64,000 nt of DNA, from contig DASUHM010000002.1 in NCBI GenBank assembly GCA_036273515.1, positions 64,748-128,747 of the forward strand, read 5' to 3'. Source of the stretch: Gaiellales bacterium (lineage in GTDB: Bacteria; Actinomycetota; Thermoleophilia; Gaiellales; JAICJC01). The position numbers were made by a program, and so were the translations under genes. The notes beneath the pieces were generated by a model that did no database searches, was not told where the DNA came from, and worked only from the letters and a program-made list of their open reading frames with translations. This document shows positions 7,337-16,038 of this stretch, piece by piece. Positions within the stretch are counted from its first letter, which is position 1, and each line of letters begins with the position of its first letter.

Positions 7337-9496
7337 CTAGATCCGCTCGAGCGGCGCGTAGCCGAGCATGAGCCGGCGCTCGGAGCCGTCCTCGCGGAAG
7401 CGCACTGCGACGACGTCGCGGTCGATGCCGATCACCGTGCCCTCGCCGAGCGTCGCGTGCCGCACCTCGTCGCCGATCGACAGGGTCGGCACGGGCTGCT
7501 CCGGCTGTCGCATCCCGGCCGGCATCGGCGGCGCCTGCCAGGCTGGTGCGCGGCGCTCGCGCTCGATCTCGTCGGCGGGCAGCTCGCTCAGGAAGCGCGA
7601 CGGCAGGTTGTAGCCGCGCATGCCGAAGATGGTGCGGCTGTGGGCATGCGTCAACACGAGCGACTGCTGCGCCCGGGTCATGCCGACGTAGCAGAGCCGC
7701 CGTTCCTCGGCCTCGTCGCCCTCGTCCAGCGAGCGCTGGTGCGGGAAGAGCCCCTCCTCCAGGCCGATCACGAACACGATCGGGAACTCGAGCCCCTTCG
7801 CGTTGTGGATCGTCATCAGCGTCACCTCGGGCCGCGGCTCGTTGAGCGCGTCCGAGTCGGAGTAGAGCGAGATCTCCTGCAGGAACGTCGCCAGCGACGC
7901 GTCCTCCTCCCCGCGGTCGGCGAACTCGCGGGCGACACCGACGAGCTCGTCCAGGTTCTCCATCCGGCCCTGCGACTCGAACGTGCGCTCGGCCTCCAGC
8001 ATCGCCCGGTAGCCGGTCTGCTCGAGCACCTGCTCCAGGAGCTCCGCCGGCGACGCCGTCGACGCCACCTCGCGCAGGTCCTCGATCAGCGCGGCGAACT
8101 CCCGCACGCGGGCCGCGGCGGCCGTGCCCAGCGGAACCGCGCTCGAATGGTCGATCGCCTCGAGCAGCGTCCAGTTCATCTGGGCGGCGTGCGCCGCCAG
8201 GCGATCGAGCGACGCTGTGCCGATCCCGCGCCGCGGCTGGTTCACGATCCGGCGCAGCGACACCTCGTCGGCTGGGTTGTGGATCACCTGGAGATAGGCG
8301 ATCGCATCCTTGATCTCGGCCCGCTCGTAGAACCGCGGCCCGCCGACGACGCGGTAGCCGACGCCCTGGCGGACGAGCACGTCCTCCAGCACGCGCGACT
8401 GCGCGTTCATCCGGTAGAAAACGGCGATGTCGGCCGGGCCGGCGCCCTCGTCGAGCGCCTTGGTGATCTCGCCGGCGACGAAGCGGGCCTCGGCGTGCTC
8501 GTCTTCGGCCTCGATGACGCGCACCGGCAGCCCGCGGCCGAGGTCGGACCAGAGCTTCTTCGGCCGCCGGTCGGGGTTGCGGGAGATCACCGCGTTGGCG
8601 GCGTCGAGGATCGCCTGCGTCGAGCGGTAGTTCTGCTCGAGCGCGACGACGCGCGCGCCGGGGAAGTCGTGCTCGAACTCCGCGATGTTGCGGATGTCGG
8701 CGCCGCGGAACGCGTAGATCGACTGGTCGGGATCGCCGACCACGGCGATGTTGCGGTGCTTGGCGGCGAGGACGGAGAGCAGCCGGAACTGGGCGTGGTT
8801 CGTGTCCTGGTACTCGTCGACCATGATGTGGCTGAACCGCTCCTGCCAGGCGGCCCGCGCCTCCTCGTCGGCCTCGAGCAGCAGCACCGCCTGGAGGATC
8901 ATGTCGTCGAAGTCCATCGCGTTCGCGGCGTAGAGCCGCCGCTGGTAGAGCGCATACACGCTCGCGACCGTCTGCTCGAAGAAGTTGCCGACCTGGTCGC
9001 CGTAGCCCTCGGCGGTCAGGAGCCTGTCCTTGGCACGCGAGATGGCCGAGTGGACGGCGCGCGGCGCGAACCGCTTCGGGTCGAGCTCCAGCTCCTCGAT
9101 GCACGCCTTCACGAGCCGCACCTGGTCGGCCTGGTCGTAGATCGTGAAGCTCGACCGGTAGCCGAGCCGCTCGGCGTCGCGGCGGAGCAGGCGGCCGCAG
9201 GCGGCGTGGAACGTCATGACCCACATCCGGGCGGCCGTGCGGCCCCCGACCAGCCCCTGCACACGCTCCTTCATCTCGTTCGCGGCCCGGTTCGTGAACG
9301 TAATCGCGAGGATCTCGCTCGGGGCCGCGGAGCCGGAGTCGATCAGGTGGGCGACCCGGTGCGTGAGCACACGGGTCTTGCCCGACCCGGCGCCGGCGAC
9401 CACCAGCATCGGTCCATCGGTGTGCACGACTGCCTCGCGCTGCTGGGGGTTGAGCGCGTCGAGCCGGGAGTTGGTGGCGGCGCCCGCCGCGCTCAC
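7337..9496 (-). CDS. pcrA: PcrA/UvrD-type ATP-dependent DNA helicase
   Basis: A 719-residue superfamily-1A helicase that unwinds DNA 3' to 5' in nucleotide-excision and mismatch repair and clears proteins from forks. Motif Q (NPQQREAV), Walker A GAGSGKT at 35-41, motif Ia TFTNRAANEM, Walker B VDEYQDTN near 226, motif III GDPDQSIYAFRGA, motif IV QNYRST, motif V TIHNAKGLEFP and motif VI VGMTRA are all present in order. The tail after residue 650 is the usual variable linker plus Tudor-like segment (IGDEVRHATLGEGTVIGID). The start is GTG 9496. Confidence 0.95.
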   Translation of the reverse strand: MSAAGAATNSRLDALNPQQREAVVHTDGPMLVVAGAGSGKTRVLTHRVAHLIDSGSAAPSEILAITFTNRAANEMKERVQGLVGGRTAARMWVMTFHAACGRLLRRDAERLGYRSSFTIYDQADQVRLVKACIEELELDPKRFAPRAVHSAISRAKDRLLTAEGYGDQVGNFFEQTVASVYALYQRRLYAANAMDFDDMILQAVLLLEADEEARAAWQERFSHIMVDEYQDTNHAQFRLLSVLAAKHRNIAVVGDPDQSIYAFRGADIRNIAEFEHDFPGARVVALEQNYRSTQAILDAANAVISRNPDRRPKKLWSDLGRGLPVRVIEAEDEHAEARFVAGEITKALDEGAGPADIAVFYRMNAQSRVLEDVLVRQGVGYRVVGGPRFYERAEIKDAIAYLQVIHNPADEVSLRRIVNQPRRGIGTASLDRLAAHAAQMNWTLLEAIDHSSAVPLGTAAAARVREFAALIEDLREVASTASPAELLEQVLEQTGYRAMLEAERTFESQGRMENLDELVGVAREFADRGEEDASLATFLQEISLYSDSDALNEPRPEVTLMTIHNAKGLEFPIVFVIGLEEGLFPHQRSLDEGDEAEERRLCYVGMTRAQQSLVLTHAHSRTIFGMRGYNLPSRFLSELPADEIERERRAPAWQAPPMPAGMRQPEQPVPTLSIGDEVRHATLGEGTVIGIDRDVVAVRFREDGSERRLMLGYAPLERI

Positions 9497-9576
9497 CTCG
9501 CGGTGGCGAGACGAGGACGGGCTGGTGCGATCGGCGAGGCGCTCACCCGACGGATTCTACCGGGGCGCCCGGAGGT

Positions 9577-9608
9577 GCCCGGGAGGGGCCGGACGACCCC
9601 TCCCGGGC
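9577..9608 (-). terminator. Strong hairpin after the 9619-10053 gene
   Basis: GCCCGGGAGGGG (9577-9588) and CCCCTCCCGGGC (9597-9608) form a perfect 12-bp stem with an 8-base loop, 10 bases after the stop of the minus-strand gene. There is no T-run, as is common in high-GC Actinomycetota terminators. It also insulates pcrA. Confidence 0.75.
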
Positions 9609-9618
9609 GCTGCCGGCT

Positions 9619-10053
9619 CTAGAGCGGCGGGCAGGCGACGACGAGGTGGAACGGCAGATACTCCGGGTTCCCGGTGGAGTCGACCGTCCGCACGAAGACC
9701 GCCGCCTTGTGCCCGGCGAAGGCCACGACGCTGACCTCGCCGACCGGCGGGACGCCCGTGAACCCGGTCGTCCCGATCGTGGCCTCGTAGGCGCACTTGC
9801 GGACGCCGCGCTTGAAGAACACGGTGTACCTGCCCGCGGTGCCCTGGACGACGTTCGTCGACGCGACGCCGAGCCCGCGGTTGAGCGCGCCCTTCTTGCC
9901 GACGACCGCGAACAGCACCTGGGCGCTCGCCCGAGTCGGGGCCGCCGCCACGTTCGCCGTGTGATGGCTCCCGCCCGACGCCGCCTGGGCAATGCCGGCG
10001 CCGAGTGCACCGACGGCGACGATGGCTGCCAGAATGGACAGCTTCGCTCTCAT
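9619..10053 (-). CDS. Small secreted protein of unknown function
   Basis: A 144-residue protein with a signal peptide at residues 1-24 (basic start, long Ala/Val/Ile core, cleavage after AQA). The mature part has two cysteines (KCAYEA and the penultimate VACPPL) that could form a disulfide, and alternating short hydrophobic strands suggesting a beta-sandwich. GGAGGGGG lies 4 bases before ATG 10053. I do not recognise a family. It is followed by its own terminator, so it is a single-gene unit. Confidence 0.7.
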   Translation of the reverse strand: MRAKLSILAAIVAVGALGAGIAQAASGGSHHTANVAAAPTRASAQVLFAVVGKKGALNRGLGVASTNVVQGTAGRYTVFFKRGVRKCAYEATIGTTGFTGVPPVGEVSVVAFAGHKAAVFVRTVDSTGNPEYLPFHLVVACPPL

Positions 10054-10159
10054 GATCCCCCTCCTGCCAGGGTCTGGAAGCGGCCAATGGTACCGCGCCC
10101 CCGGCGCAGGCCGATGCGCCCGGACCGGAGCCCGGGCGCATCGGTCGCGGAGCGTGGCG

Positions 10160-12454
10160 CTAGACGGCCCGGACGGTGATCGTCCGGCTGCGGCCGGCCG
10201 CGTTCGTCAGCGTCGCCGGCGCGATCACGCGCAGGAGGTACCGGCCCCGGGCTCCTGCGATCACGGTCTTCGCGTAGTGCGAGCCGATGCCGAGCCGCGG
10301 GTTGGCGACCGTGCGCCACCCGGAGGCGGTCAGCACCTGCACGTGCACCCGGCCGCCGGGGTGGCCCGGCGAGACGAGGCCGCTCAGCCGCACGGCGCCG
10401 CCGTGCCGGACGCGGAGGTGGTCGGCGACGAGCGCCACCCGCTGGCGGACGGCGACCGTGCGCGAGGCCCGCACCGTCGGCGCGGCCTCGAGCTCGGCGC
10501 GGTACACGGTGTTCCGCAGCGGCGCGGCGATCCAGGCGACGGCGCCGGCGGCGTTCGTCGTGATCGTGCGCAGCGTGTGGAAGCCGGTGCCGCCGGCGGC
10601 GCGAGCGGCGATCACGATCCGGGCGCCCGTCATCGGGACGGCCCCGTCACGGGCGACGAAGCGCATGGTCACCCTGCCGCCGGCGACGATCGACGTGGCG
10701 GTCTGCCCGGTCAGGCGCAGGTCGGCAGGGCTCGCGACGGCGAACTCCCACTCGATCGGGCCGGCCACGTTCCCGGCCCGGTCGGCGACCGTCACCGAGA
10801 CGGTGTGGACGCCGGCCGCCAGGCTGCCCGGCAGGTAGCGGAACTGCCCGGAGGCGAGGGTGCCCCAGGCGGAGACGTCGGAGCCGTCGACGAGGACGTG
10901 CAGCGTGTCCGGGTCGACGCCCGAGCCGGTGTCGCGAACGTCGAACCCGATCGCCGAGGCGCCGGGGACGGTACTGCCCGCGAGCGGCATGCGGTCGGTG
11001 ACGGTCGGCGCGGACTCGTCGGCCACGCCGAACGACCAGGTGAGCGGCGCCGAGCGGTTGCCCGCCGTGTCGCTCGCCGTCACCGAGACGGTGTGCGGGC
11101 CGAAGCCGAGGTCGGTCGCGGGCGTGTAGCCGAAGCGGCCGTTCGCGAACGAGCCCTGGGTCGAGACGTCGACGCCGTCGACGGTCATCCGGATCGAGGC
11201 CGGGTCGACGCCGACGCCCGCGTCGGCGACCGCGGCGGAGATGACCGGCGTGGCGTCCGACGAGCTCGAGCCCGCGTCGGGACGCACGTCGGAGATGACC
11301 GGCGGCACGGCGTCGTTGACCGCGAACGTCCAGACGGCGTCGCGCACGTTGCCGGCGCCGTCCGTCGCGTGCCAGCTCACCGTGTGGGTGCCGTAGGCCA
11401 GGTCGGCCGACGGCGTGTACGAGGCGGTGCTGCCGGAGATCGTCATCGGATCCCCGTCGACGGCGGCCTCGAACTGGCCGAGGCCGCTCGGGCCGGGATC
11501 GACCGAGAACGACACTGCCGCGCGCTGATCGGTCGTCGTCGCCGGAGACATGCCGGTGGCGACGGGCGGGTGGGCGTCGACGTTCACGACCAGGGGCGTC
11601 ACGGTGCGCTCGCCCGCGGCGTCGGTGACCTCGACGTCGAGCGTGTGCGTCCCGTCGCCGAGGGCCGCGGGGGTCGCGGCCAGGTCGTGGGAGTACGAGG
11701 TGAGGCCCGCATGCAGGCCGGCCTGCGGCGCCACGGCGTCGGAGTCGAGGGCGGTGCCGGACTGGGTGAGCGCCGCCCGGGCGACGCCCGCGCCGGCGTC
11801 GGTCGCGTCGACCGTGAGCGGGACGGGCTGGCCCTCGTTGTGCCAGGAGCCGTCGGCGAGCGGGCCGGACACGTCGAACGTCGGCGCGGTGTCATCGGTC
11901 AGCTTCGCCGTCAGACCGGTGATGGCGACGTTGTTGTTCCACTTCTCGACGAAGTCGTGGGCGTCGTCGGTCTTGAGGAAGATGCCGACGACCTGGTTCC
12001 CGGCCGGGATCGACCACGTGGTCGCGCCGTCGTCGGTCGCGGCGTGCAGCTGCGGCATCGAGGGGAACGTCTCGTTGCGAAGGCGGGCCTTCATGTAGGC
12101 GGAGACGCTGCTCGTGGCCGTGCGGTAGGAGAGCGAGACGCTGCCGGATGCGATCGTCGTCGTGTCCGGCGCCTCCCACTGCCACCAGGCGTTGGCGAGG
12201 TTGGCGGCGTGGCCGAAGCCGAAGATGCGAAGCGGCGTCGGGCTGGGGACGTCGGCGTCGGCGCACGGGCCCGGCCTGGACTTGAGCGAGCAGCCGGCAA
12301 AGCCGTCGTCGTGGGAGAACGTCCAGCCGCCGTTCTGCTTGGTGGTGTCGAGCGAGACGGTGTACGTCCCGGCACGGGCGACGGCCGGGACGAGCGCCGC
12401 GGCGAGGAGCGACGCCGTCACGGCAGCGCCCAGCGCAAGGGCATGGAGCTTCAT
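10160..12454 (-). CDS. Secreted protein with repeated Ig/cadherin-like domains
   Basis: A 764-residue exported protein. Residues 1-28 are a signal peptide ending AVARA. About 29-180 form an unrecognised domain rich in Trp, Asn and Thr. From about 185 on come beta-sandwich repeats; three carry the same closing motif in the form DTAGN, DRAGN or DGAGN followed by a W-[ST/E]-F strand, and two begin with a PxVxDxxP segment. The last ~190 residues (from LRLTGQTATSIVAGG) are another beta-rich region. No anchor or catalytic motif is visible. It is likely a surface or adhesive protein. GAAAGGA precedes ATG 12454. Confidence 0.7.
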   Translation of the reverse strand: MKLHALALGAAVTASLLAAALVPAVARAGTYTVSLDTTKQNGGWTFSHDDGFAGCSLKSRPGPCADADVPSPTPLRIFGFGHAANLANAWWQWEAPDTTTIASGSVSLSYRTATSSVSAYMKARLRNETFPSMPQLHAATDDGATTWSIPAGNQVVGIFLKTDDAHDFVEKWNNNVAITGLTAKLTDDTAPTFDVSGPLADGSWHNEGQPVPLTVDATDAGAGVARAALTQSGTALDSDAVAPQAGLHAGLTSYSHDLAATPAALGDGTHTLDVEVTDAAGERTVTPLVVNVDAHPPVATGMSPATTTDQRAAVSFSVDPGPSGLGQFEAAVDGDPMTISGSTASYTPSADLAYGTHTVSWHATDGAGNVRDAVWTFAVNDAVPPVISDVRPDAGSSSSDATPVISAAVADAGVGVDPASIRMTVDGVDVSTQGSFANGRFGYTPATDLGFGPHTVSVTASDTAGNRSAPLTWSFGVADESAPTVTDRMPLAGSTVPGASAIGFDVRDTGSGVDPDTLHVLVDGSDVSAWGTLASGQFRYLPGSLAAGVHTVSVTVADRAGNVAGPIEWEFAVASPADLRLTGQTATSIVAGGRVTMRFVARDGAVPMTGARIVIAARAAGGTGFHTLRTITTNAAGAVAWIAAPLRNTVYRAELEAAPTVRASRTVAVRQRVALVADHLRVRHGGAVRLSGLVSPGHPGGRVHVQVLTASGWRTVANPRLGIGSHYAKTVIAGARGRYLLRVIAPATLTNAAGRSRTITVRAV

Positions 12455-12548
12455 CGGAGGGTCCTTTCGGGGGACGGGGGCAAGCCCATCCTGTCGCCAG
12501 ATCCCGTCACGCCTCCAGACCGATCCGGCCGCGATTGCGCGCCGGAAG

Positions 12549-12567
12549 TGTCACGCGCGGTGTGACA
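12549..12567. promoter_or_regulatory. Inverted repeat in a divergent promoter region
   Basis: TGTCAC-N7-GTGACA lies between the secreted repeat protein and the HAD-like gene, 21 bases before the latter's -10 box. It resembles GntR- or CRP-type operators, but no adjacent regulator supports this. Confidence 0.35.
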
Positions 12568-12587
12568 TGCGCCGCCCGTCGGACCGC

Positions 12588-12593
12588 TACCCT
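12588..12593 (+). promoter_or_regulatory. -10 box of the HAD-like gene
   Basis: TACCCT ends 8 bases before ATG 12602, with no Shine-Dalgarno sequence between. Confidence 0.45.
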
Positions 12594-12601
12594 GACCGGG
12601 C

Positions 12602-13153
12602 ATGCAGGCGGTCATCCTCTCGGAGCGCGCGCTCGGCGACACGGACGGGCTCTTCGCCGCCGCGGTGGCCCACATCGCCCGCAAGCTGGGACGCGTGAAG
12701 CCGCTCGACGCCGATGCGCTGCCCGCCGATCGGGCCGGGAAGCTGCGGGCGCTCGACCGGTGGGCGGGGTCGGACATCGACTGGCGGGGCGAGCTGATCC
12801 GCTTCTACGAGGACCACATCCCGCTCCACCTGAGGCCGAATCCCGGCCTGAACGCCGCGCTGCGCGTGCTCCAGGCCCGCGGGGTGCGGATCGGCTGCTG
12901 GTCGGCGGGGCCGGAAGAGGCGGGCCGGATCGTCGTCCACCACCTCGGGCTCTCCCGCCGGGTCGAGGCGATCGCCGCCGGCGGCGGCGACGCCGCGGCG
13001 CAGCTCGCCGCCGAGCTGGGCGCACCGCCCGCGGAGACGGTCGTCGTCACACTGGACGAGGACGAGCTGGTCGTCGCTGCCGGGCTGGGCCTCGCGACGG
13101 CGACCCCGGACGAGCTCGGCGGGCTGGCGGCGGAGACGGCAGTGCCGCAGTGA
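12602..13153 (+). CDS. HAD-fold protein lacking catalytic aspartates
   Basis: A 183-residue protein that follows the layout of beta-phosphoglucomutase-like HAD hydrolases: an amino-terminal strand, a helical cap (residues 20-85), IGCWSAGPEE in the place of motif II and a final LGLATATPDEL segment. The motif I position, normally DxDGT, reads LSERALGDTD, and the motif IV position reads VTLDEDELV, so the nucleophile and metal ligands appear lost. It may be a non-enzymatic HAD scaffold. Its stop codon overlaps the start of the next gene. Confidence 0.6.
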   Translation: MQAVILSERALGDTDGLFAAAVAHIARKLGRVKPLDADALPADRAGKLRALDRWAGSDIDWRGELIRFYEDHIPLHLRPNPGLNAALRVLQARGVRIGCWSAGPEEAGRIVVHHLGLSRRVEAIAAGGGDAAAQLAAELGAPPAETVVVTLDEDELVVAAGLGLATATPDELGGLAAETAVPQ

Positions 13154-13359
13154 TGGACGAGGGCGACCGCCGCCTCGAGACGCTGCTCGAGCGGATCGAC
13201 CTGCTGCGCCACGAGCTCGAGGGCATCGGCCGGCGCATGGACCGGCTCGAGGGCCTGAACCGCATCGCCGACGAGCTCCACGAGCTGAACTCCTCGCTCC
13301 AGACCCTGGCCTACGCGGCGCTCGGCCGGCGCGGCCCGGACGTCCACCGCAAGGGCTGA
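13153..13359 (+). CDS. Small coiled-coil protein
   Basis: A 68-residue acidic-basic helical protein. Residues 5-50 follow a heptad pattern (LETLLERIDLLRHELEGIG, MDRLEGLNRIADELHELN) typical of a short coiled coil. No family is recognised. Its ATG 13153 shares a base with the stop of the HAD-like gene (TGATG), so the two are translationally coupled and their products may associate. Confidence 0.7.
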   Translation: MDEGDRRLETLLERIDLLRHELEGIGRRMDRLEGLNRIADELHELNSSLQTLAYAALGRRGPDVHRKG

Positions 13360-13368
13360 CCCACCAAT

Positions 13369-13433
13369 CGGGGTCAGACCCCGAACGCCGGCCGTCACAC
13401 TTCTGTTGCACTTCCGTTCGGGGTCTGACCCCG
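13369..13433. repeat. Paired GGGGTCNGACCCC intergenic repeat
   Basis: An 18-bp perfect inverted repeat (13369-13386 and 13416-13433, loop 29 bases) is built from two copies of a self-palindromic unit: GGGGTCAGACCCC at 13370 and GGGGTCTGACCCC at 13420. A third unit is at 33846. It sits between convergent gene ends, where it could serve as a terminator. It looks like a REP-type dispersed repeat. Confidence 0.7.
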
Positions 13434-13434
13434 G

Positions 13435-14301
13435 TTAGCTGACCGTGACGCCGCGCTCGGCCACGGCGAGGGGGACGGGCCGCGCGCCGAGGCCGTCGAG
13501 GCCGGCAGCCACCGCCTCCCCGCTTCCCGGCTCGCACCAGACGAGCACCGACGGCCCGGCGCCCGAGAGGGTGGCGCCGTAGGCCGGCAGCCCGGCAAGG
13601 CGCGCGCGAACGGCGGCCAGCAGCGGCACGAGCGGCGCCCGGAACGGCTCGTGCAGGCGGTCGTCCAGGGCCTCGGCGATCGCGTCGGCCCGGCCCGCGT
13701 CGAGCGCCGCCACCAGGAGCGCGGCCCGGCCGGCCGTGTGCACGGCGTCGGCGTGCTCGACCTGCGCCGGCAGGGCGGCCCGCGCCCGGCTCGTCTCGAG
13801 CTCGTCCGCGGCAACCACGCACACGAAGTCGACCGGGCAGGAGCGCAGCCGCAGCGCCCGGGCGCCGGTCGCGGCGTTCCAGGCCACCGTGACGCCGCCG
13901 AGGAGCGCCGCCGCAACGTTGTCGGGGTGGCCCTCGAGCGTCGCCGCATCCGGCAGCGGGTCGGCCTCCCGTCCCGCCCACGCCTGCCCCGCGGCGACGC
14001 CGGCCGCGATCGTCGCGGCGCTCGATCCCAGCCCGCGCGCCAGCGGGATTCGGTTCGTCATGCGGAACGAGAGCCCGGCCGGGTCGGCGCCGGCGGCGGC
14101 GAAGGCGCGCACGAACAGGTTGGAGGCGTCTGTCGGGACGCCCTCGGCGCCCTCGCCCAACACATGGACGTCGGTCCCATCGCCGCCCGAGGCCGACACG
14201 ACCACCTCGTTTCGCAGCTCGAGCGCCACGGCCAGGCAGTCGAAGCCCGGCCCCAGGTTGGCCGACGACGCCGGCGCCGTCACGCGCACGCGGTCAGGCA
14301 A
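13435..14301 (-). CDS. thrB: Homoserine kinase
   Basis: A 288-residue GHMP-family kinase that phosphorylates homoserine with ATP in threonine synthesis. The amino end [17 protein letters not shown] is the family signature, [16 protein letters not shown] at 86-101 is the ATP phosphate loop, and [14 protein letters not shown] near 245 is the carboxy-terminal GHMP motif. It overlaps thrC by 8 bases and is last in a run with thrC and two TrkA-type genes. Confidence 0.95.
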   Translation of the reverse strand: MPDRVRVTAPASSANLGPGFDCLAVALELRNEVVVSASGGDGTDVHVLGEGAEGVPTDASNLFVRAFAAAGADPAGLSFRMTNRIPLARGLGSSAATIAAGVAAGQAWAGREADPLPDAATLEGHPDNVAAALLGGVTVAWNAATGARALRLRSCPVDFVCVVAADELETSRARAALPAQVEHADAVHTAGRAALLVAALDAGRADAIAEALDDRLHEPFRAPLVPLLAAVRARLAGLPAYGATLSGAGPSVLVWCEPGSGEAVAAGLDGLGARPVPLAVAERGVTVS

Positions 14302-15349
14302 CGACGGGCTCCGCGCCGGACGCGAAGGCGACCTCCTCGAGGCGGTCGATCTGCGGCGGACAGCGCAGGATCTCGGCGCCCTCGGCGCCGGCCGTGTCGG
14401 GGTCCTTGAGTCCGTGGCCGGTGAGGACGCAGACGACGGTCGCCCGGGGCTCGACGAGGCCGTCGGCGCAGGCCTCGAGGAGGGCGGCGACGGACGCCGC
14501 CGACGCCGGCTCGCAGAACACGCCCTCGCCCTGCGCCAGCAGCCGGTAGGCCGCCAGAATCGCGCCGTCGGGGAGCGCGCGCACGCCGCCGTTCGACTCG
14601 GACACGGCGGCCAGCGCCTGGTCGAGCCGGGCCGGGTTGCCGATCCGGATCGCCGTCGCCACCGTCTCCGGGTTCGGCACGGGCGCGCGGTGCACGAGCG
14701 GCGCCGCCCCCTCGGCCTGGCCGGCCAGCATCCGCGGCGCCGCGCCGATCTCGCCGAAGCCCTTCCAGTAGGCCGTGATGTTGCCGCCGTTTCCGACCGG
14801 GAGCGCCACCCAGTCGGGCACGCGGCCGAGCTGCTCGACCACCTCGAAGGCGGCGGTCTTCTGGCCCTCGAGCCGGTACGGGTTGACCGAGTTCAGGAGC
14901 GCGATGTCGCGGCGCGAGACCAGCTCGCGGACGAGTCCGAGCGCGTCGTCGAAGTCGCCCTGGATGGCGATCACGCGCGCCCCGGCGATCTGGGCCTGGG
15001 CCAGCTTGCCGCGGGCGATCGCCCCCTCCGGGAGCACGACCGCCAGGCGCAGCCCGGCCCGGCCGCAGTAGGCCGCCGCCGACGCCGACGTGTTGCCGGT
15101 CGACGCGCACACCGCCTCGCGGGCGCCGTCCTCGACCGCCTTCGACACCGCGACCGTCATCCCCCGGTCCTTGAACGACCCGGTCGGGTTCGCGCCCTCG
15201 TACTTCAGGTAGACGTCGCAGCCGGCCCGCTCCGACACCCGCGGCGCGTGCAGGAGCGGCGTCCCGCCCTCGCCCAGCGTGATCACCGGCGTGGCGGCGC
15301 TCACCGGCAGCCGGTCGCGGTAGCGCTCGATCAGCCCCGGGGTCATCAC
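14294..15349 (-). CDS. thrC: Threonine synthase
   Basis: A 351-residue PLP enzyme converting phosphohomoserine to threonine. GSFKDRG at 57-63 holds the PLP lysine (K60), ASTGNTSAS follows, and PVGNGGNIT near 180 is the phosphate-binding loop. The length fits the short bacterial/plant-like class. The product feeds threonine and isoleucine synthesis together with thrB and hom (16728), which is on the other strand. TrkA ends 10 bases upstream, so cotranscription is likely. Confidence 0.95.
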   Translation of the reverse strand: MMTPGLIERYRDRLPVSAATPVITLGEGGTPLLHAPRVSERAGCDVYLKYEGANPTGSFKDRGMTVAVSKAVEDGAREAVCASTGNTSASAAAYCGRAGLRLAVVLPEGAIARGKLAQAQIAGARVIAIQGDFDDALGLVRELVSRRDIALLNSVNPYRLEGQKTAAFEVVEQLGRVPDWVALPVGNGGNITAYWKGFGEIGAAPRMLAGQAEGAAPLVHRAPVPNPETVATAIRIGNPARLDQALAAVSESNGGVRALPDGAILAAYRLLAQGEGVFCEPASAASVAALLEACADGLVEPRATVVCVLTGHGLKDPDTAGAEGAEILRCPPQIDRLEEVAFASGAEPVVA

Positions 15350-15359
15350 CCTCGCCCGC

Positions 15360-16025
15360 CTACGCGGGCACGGCCATCAGCACCCGTTTCAGCTCGTCCT
15401 CGGCGCCGGGCTCGAGGATGGCCATCACGAGGTCGCCGGGACGCAGCTCGGTGTCGCCGATGGCGATCTCGGCGCGGCCGTCGCGCGTGACCGAGATCAG
15501 CCGGGACTTGTTGGGCAGATTCAGGTCGCGCACCGAGCGGCCGGCGGCGGGAGAGCCCGCCTCGATCGCGAACTCGACGATCTCGAGGTTCTCTCGGTGC
15601 AGGTCGAGCAGCTTCACGAGCTGGTGCTCCGGGAGCTCGTGCTCGATCAGCGCCAGGATCGTCGCCGTCGCCGACACGGTCAGGCCGACCCCAACCATGT
15701 CGAAGTGCGGCTGGTTGCGCGGATCGTTCACGCGGGCGATGCACTTGGCGACGCCGTACTTCTCCTTCGCCACCTGGCAGACGATGACGTTGTCCTCGTC
15801 ATCGCCGGTAACGGCGACGACCAGGTCGGCCCGCTCGACGCCGGCCCGCTCGAGCACGAAGAGCTCCGTGGCGTCGCCGTAACGGACGACATGCTCGAAG
15901 CGCTCCTCGAGCCGGGCGTAGCGCTCGCGGTCGTTCTCGAGCAGCGTGACCTCGTGCCCCATCTTGAGCAGGCTGGAGGCCAGGTTGGCTCCCACCTTGC
16001 CCCCACCCGCGATCAGGATGTACAC
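15360..16025 (-). CDS. trkA: TrkA-type potassium uptake regulatory protein
   Basis: A 221-residue RCK protein with both halves: an NAD-binding TrkA-N domain ([10 protein letters not shown] at 7-16, acidic residue after strand 2 in LLEND) and a TrkA-C domain at about 140-215 ([27 protein letters not shown]). It should sit on the cytosolic face of a K+ transporter and gate it in response to nucleotides. A shorter relative lies 13 bases upstream, like the ceoB-ceoC pair of mycobacteria. No channel subunit gene is nearby. Confidence 0.88.
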   Translation of the reverse strand: MYILIAGGGKVGANLASSLLKMGHEVTLLENDRERYARLEERFEHVVRYGDATELFVLERAGVERADLVVAVTGDDEDNVIVCQVAKEKYGVAKCIARVNDPRNQPHFDMVGVGLTVSATATILALIEHELPEHQLVKLLDLHRENLEIVEFAIEAGSPAAGRSVRDLNLPNKSRLISVTRDGRAEIAIGDTELRPGDLVMAILEPGAEDELKRVLMAVPA

Positions 16026-16038
16026 GGTCTCTCCTGTC

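Noticed and set aside
9992-12565. An 857-codon plus-strand open frame opposite the Ig-repeat protein
   Set aside because: The minus-strand protein has a signal peptide and regular repeats; the plus frame is composition-biased shadow.
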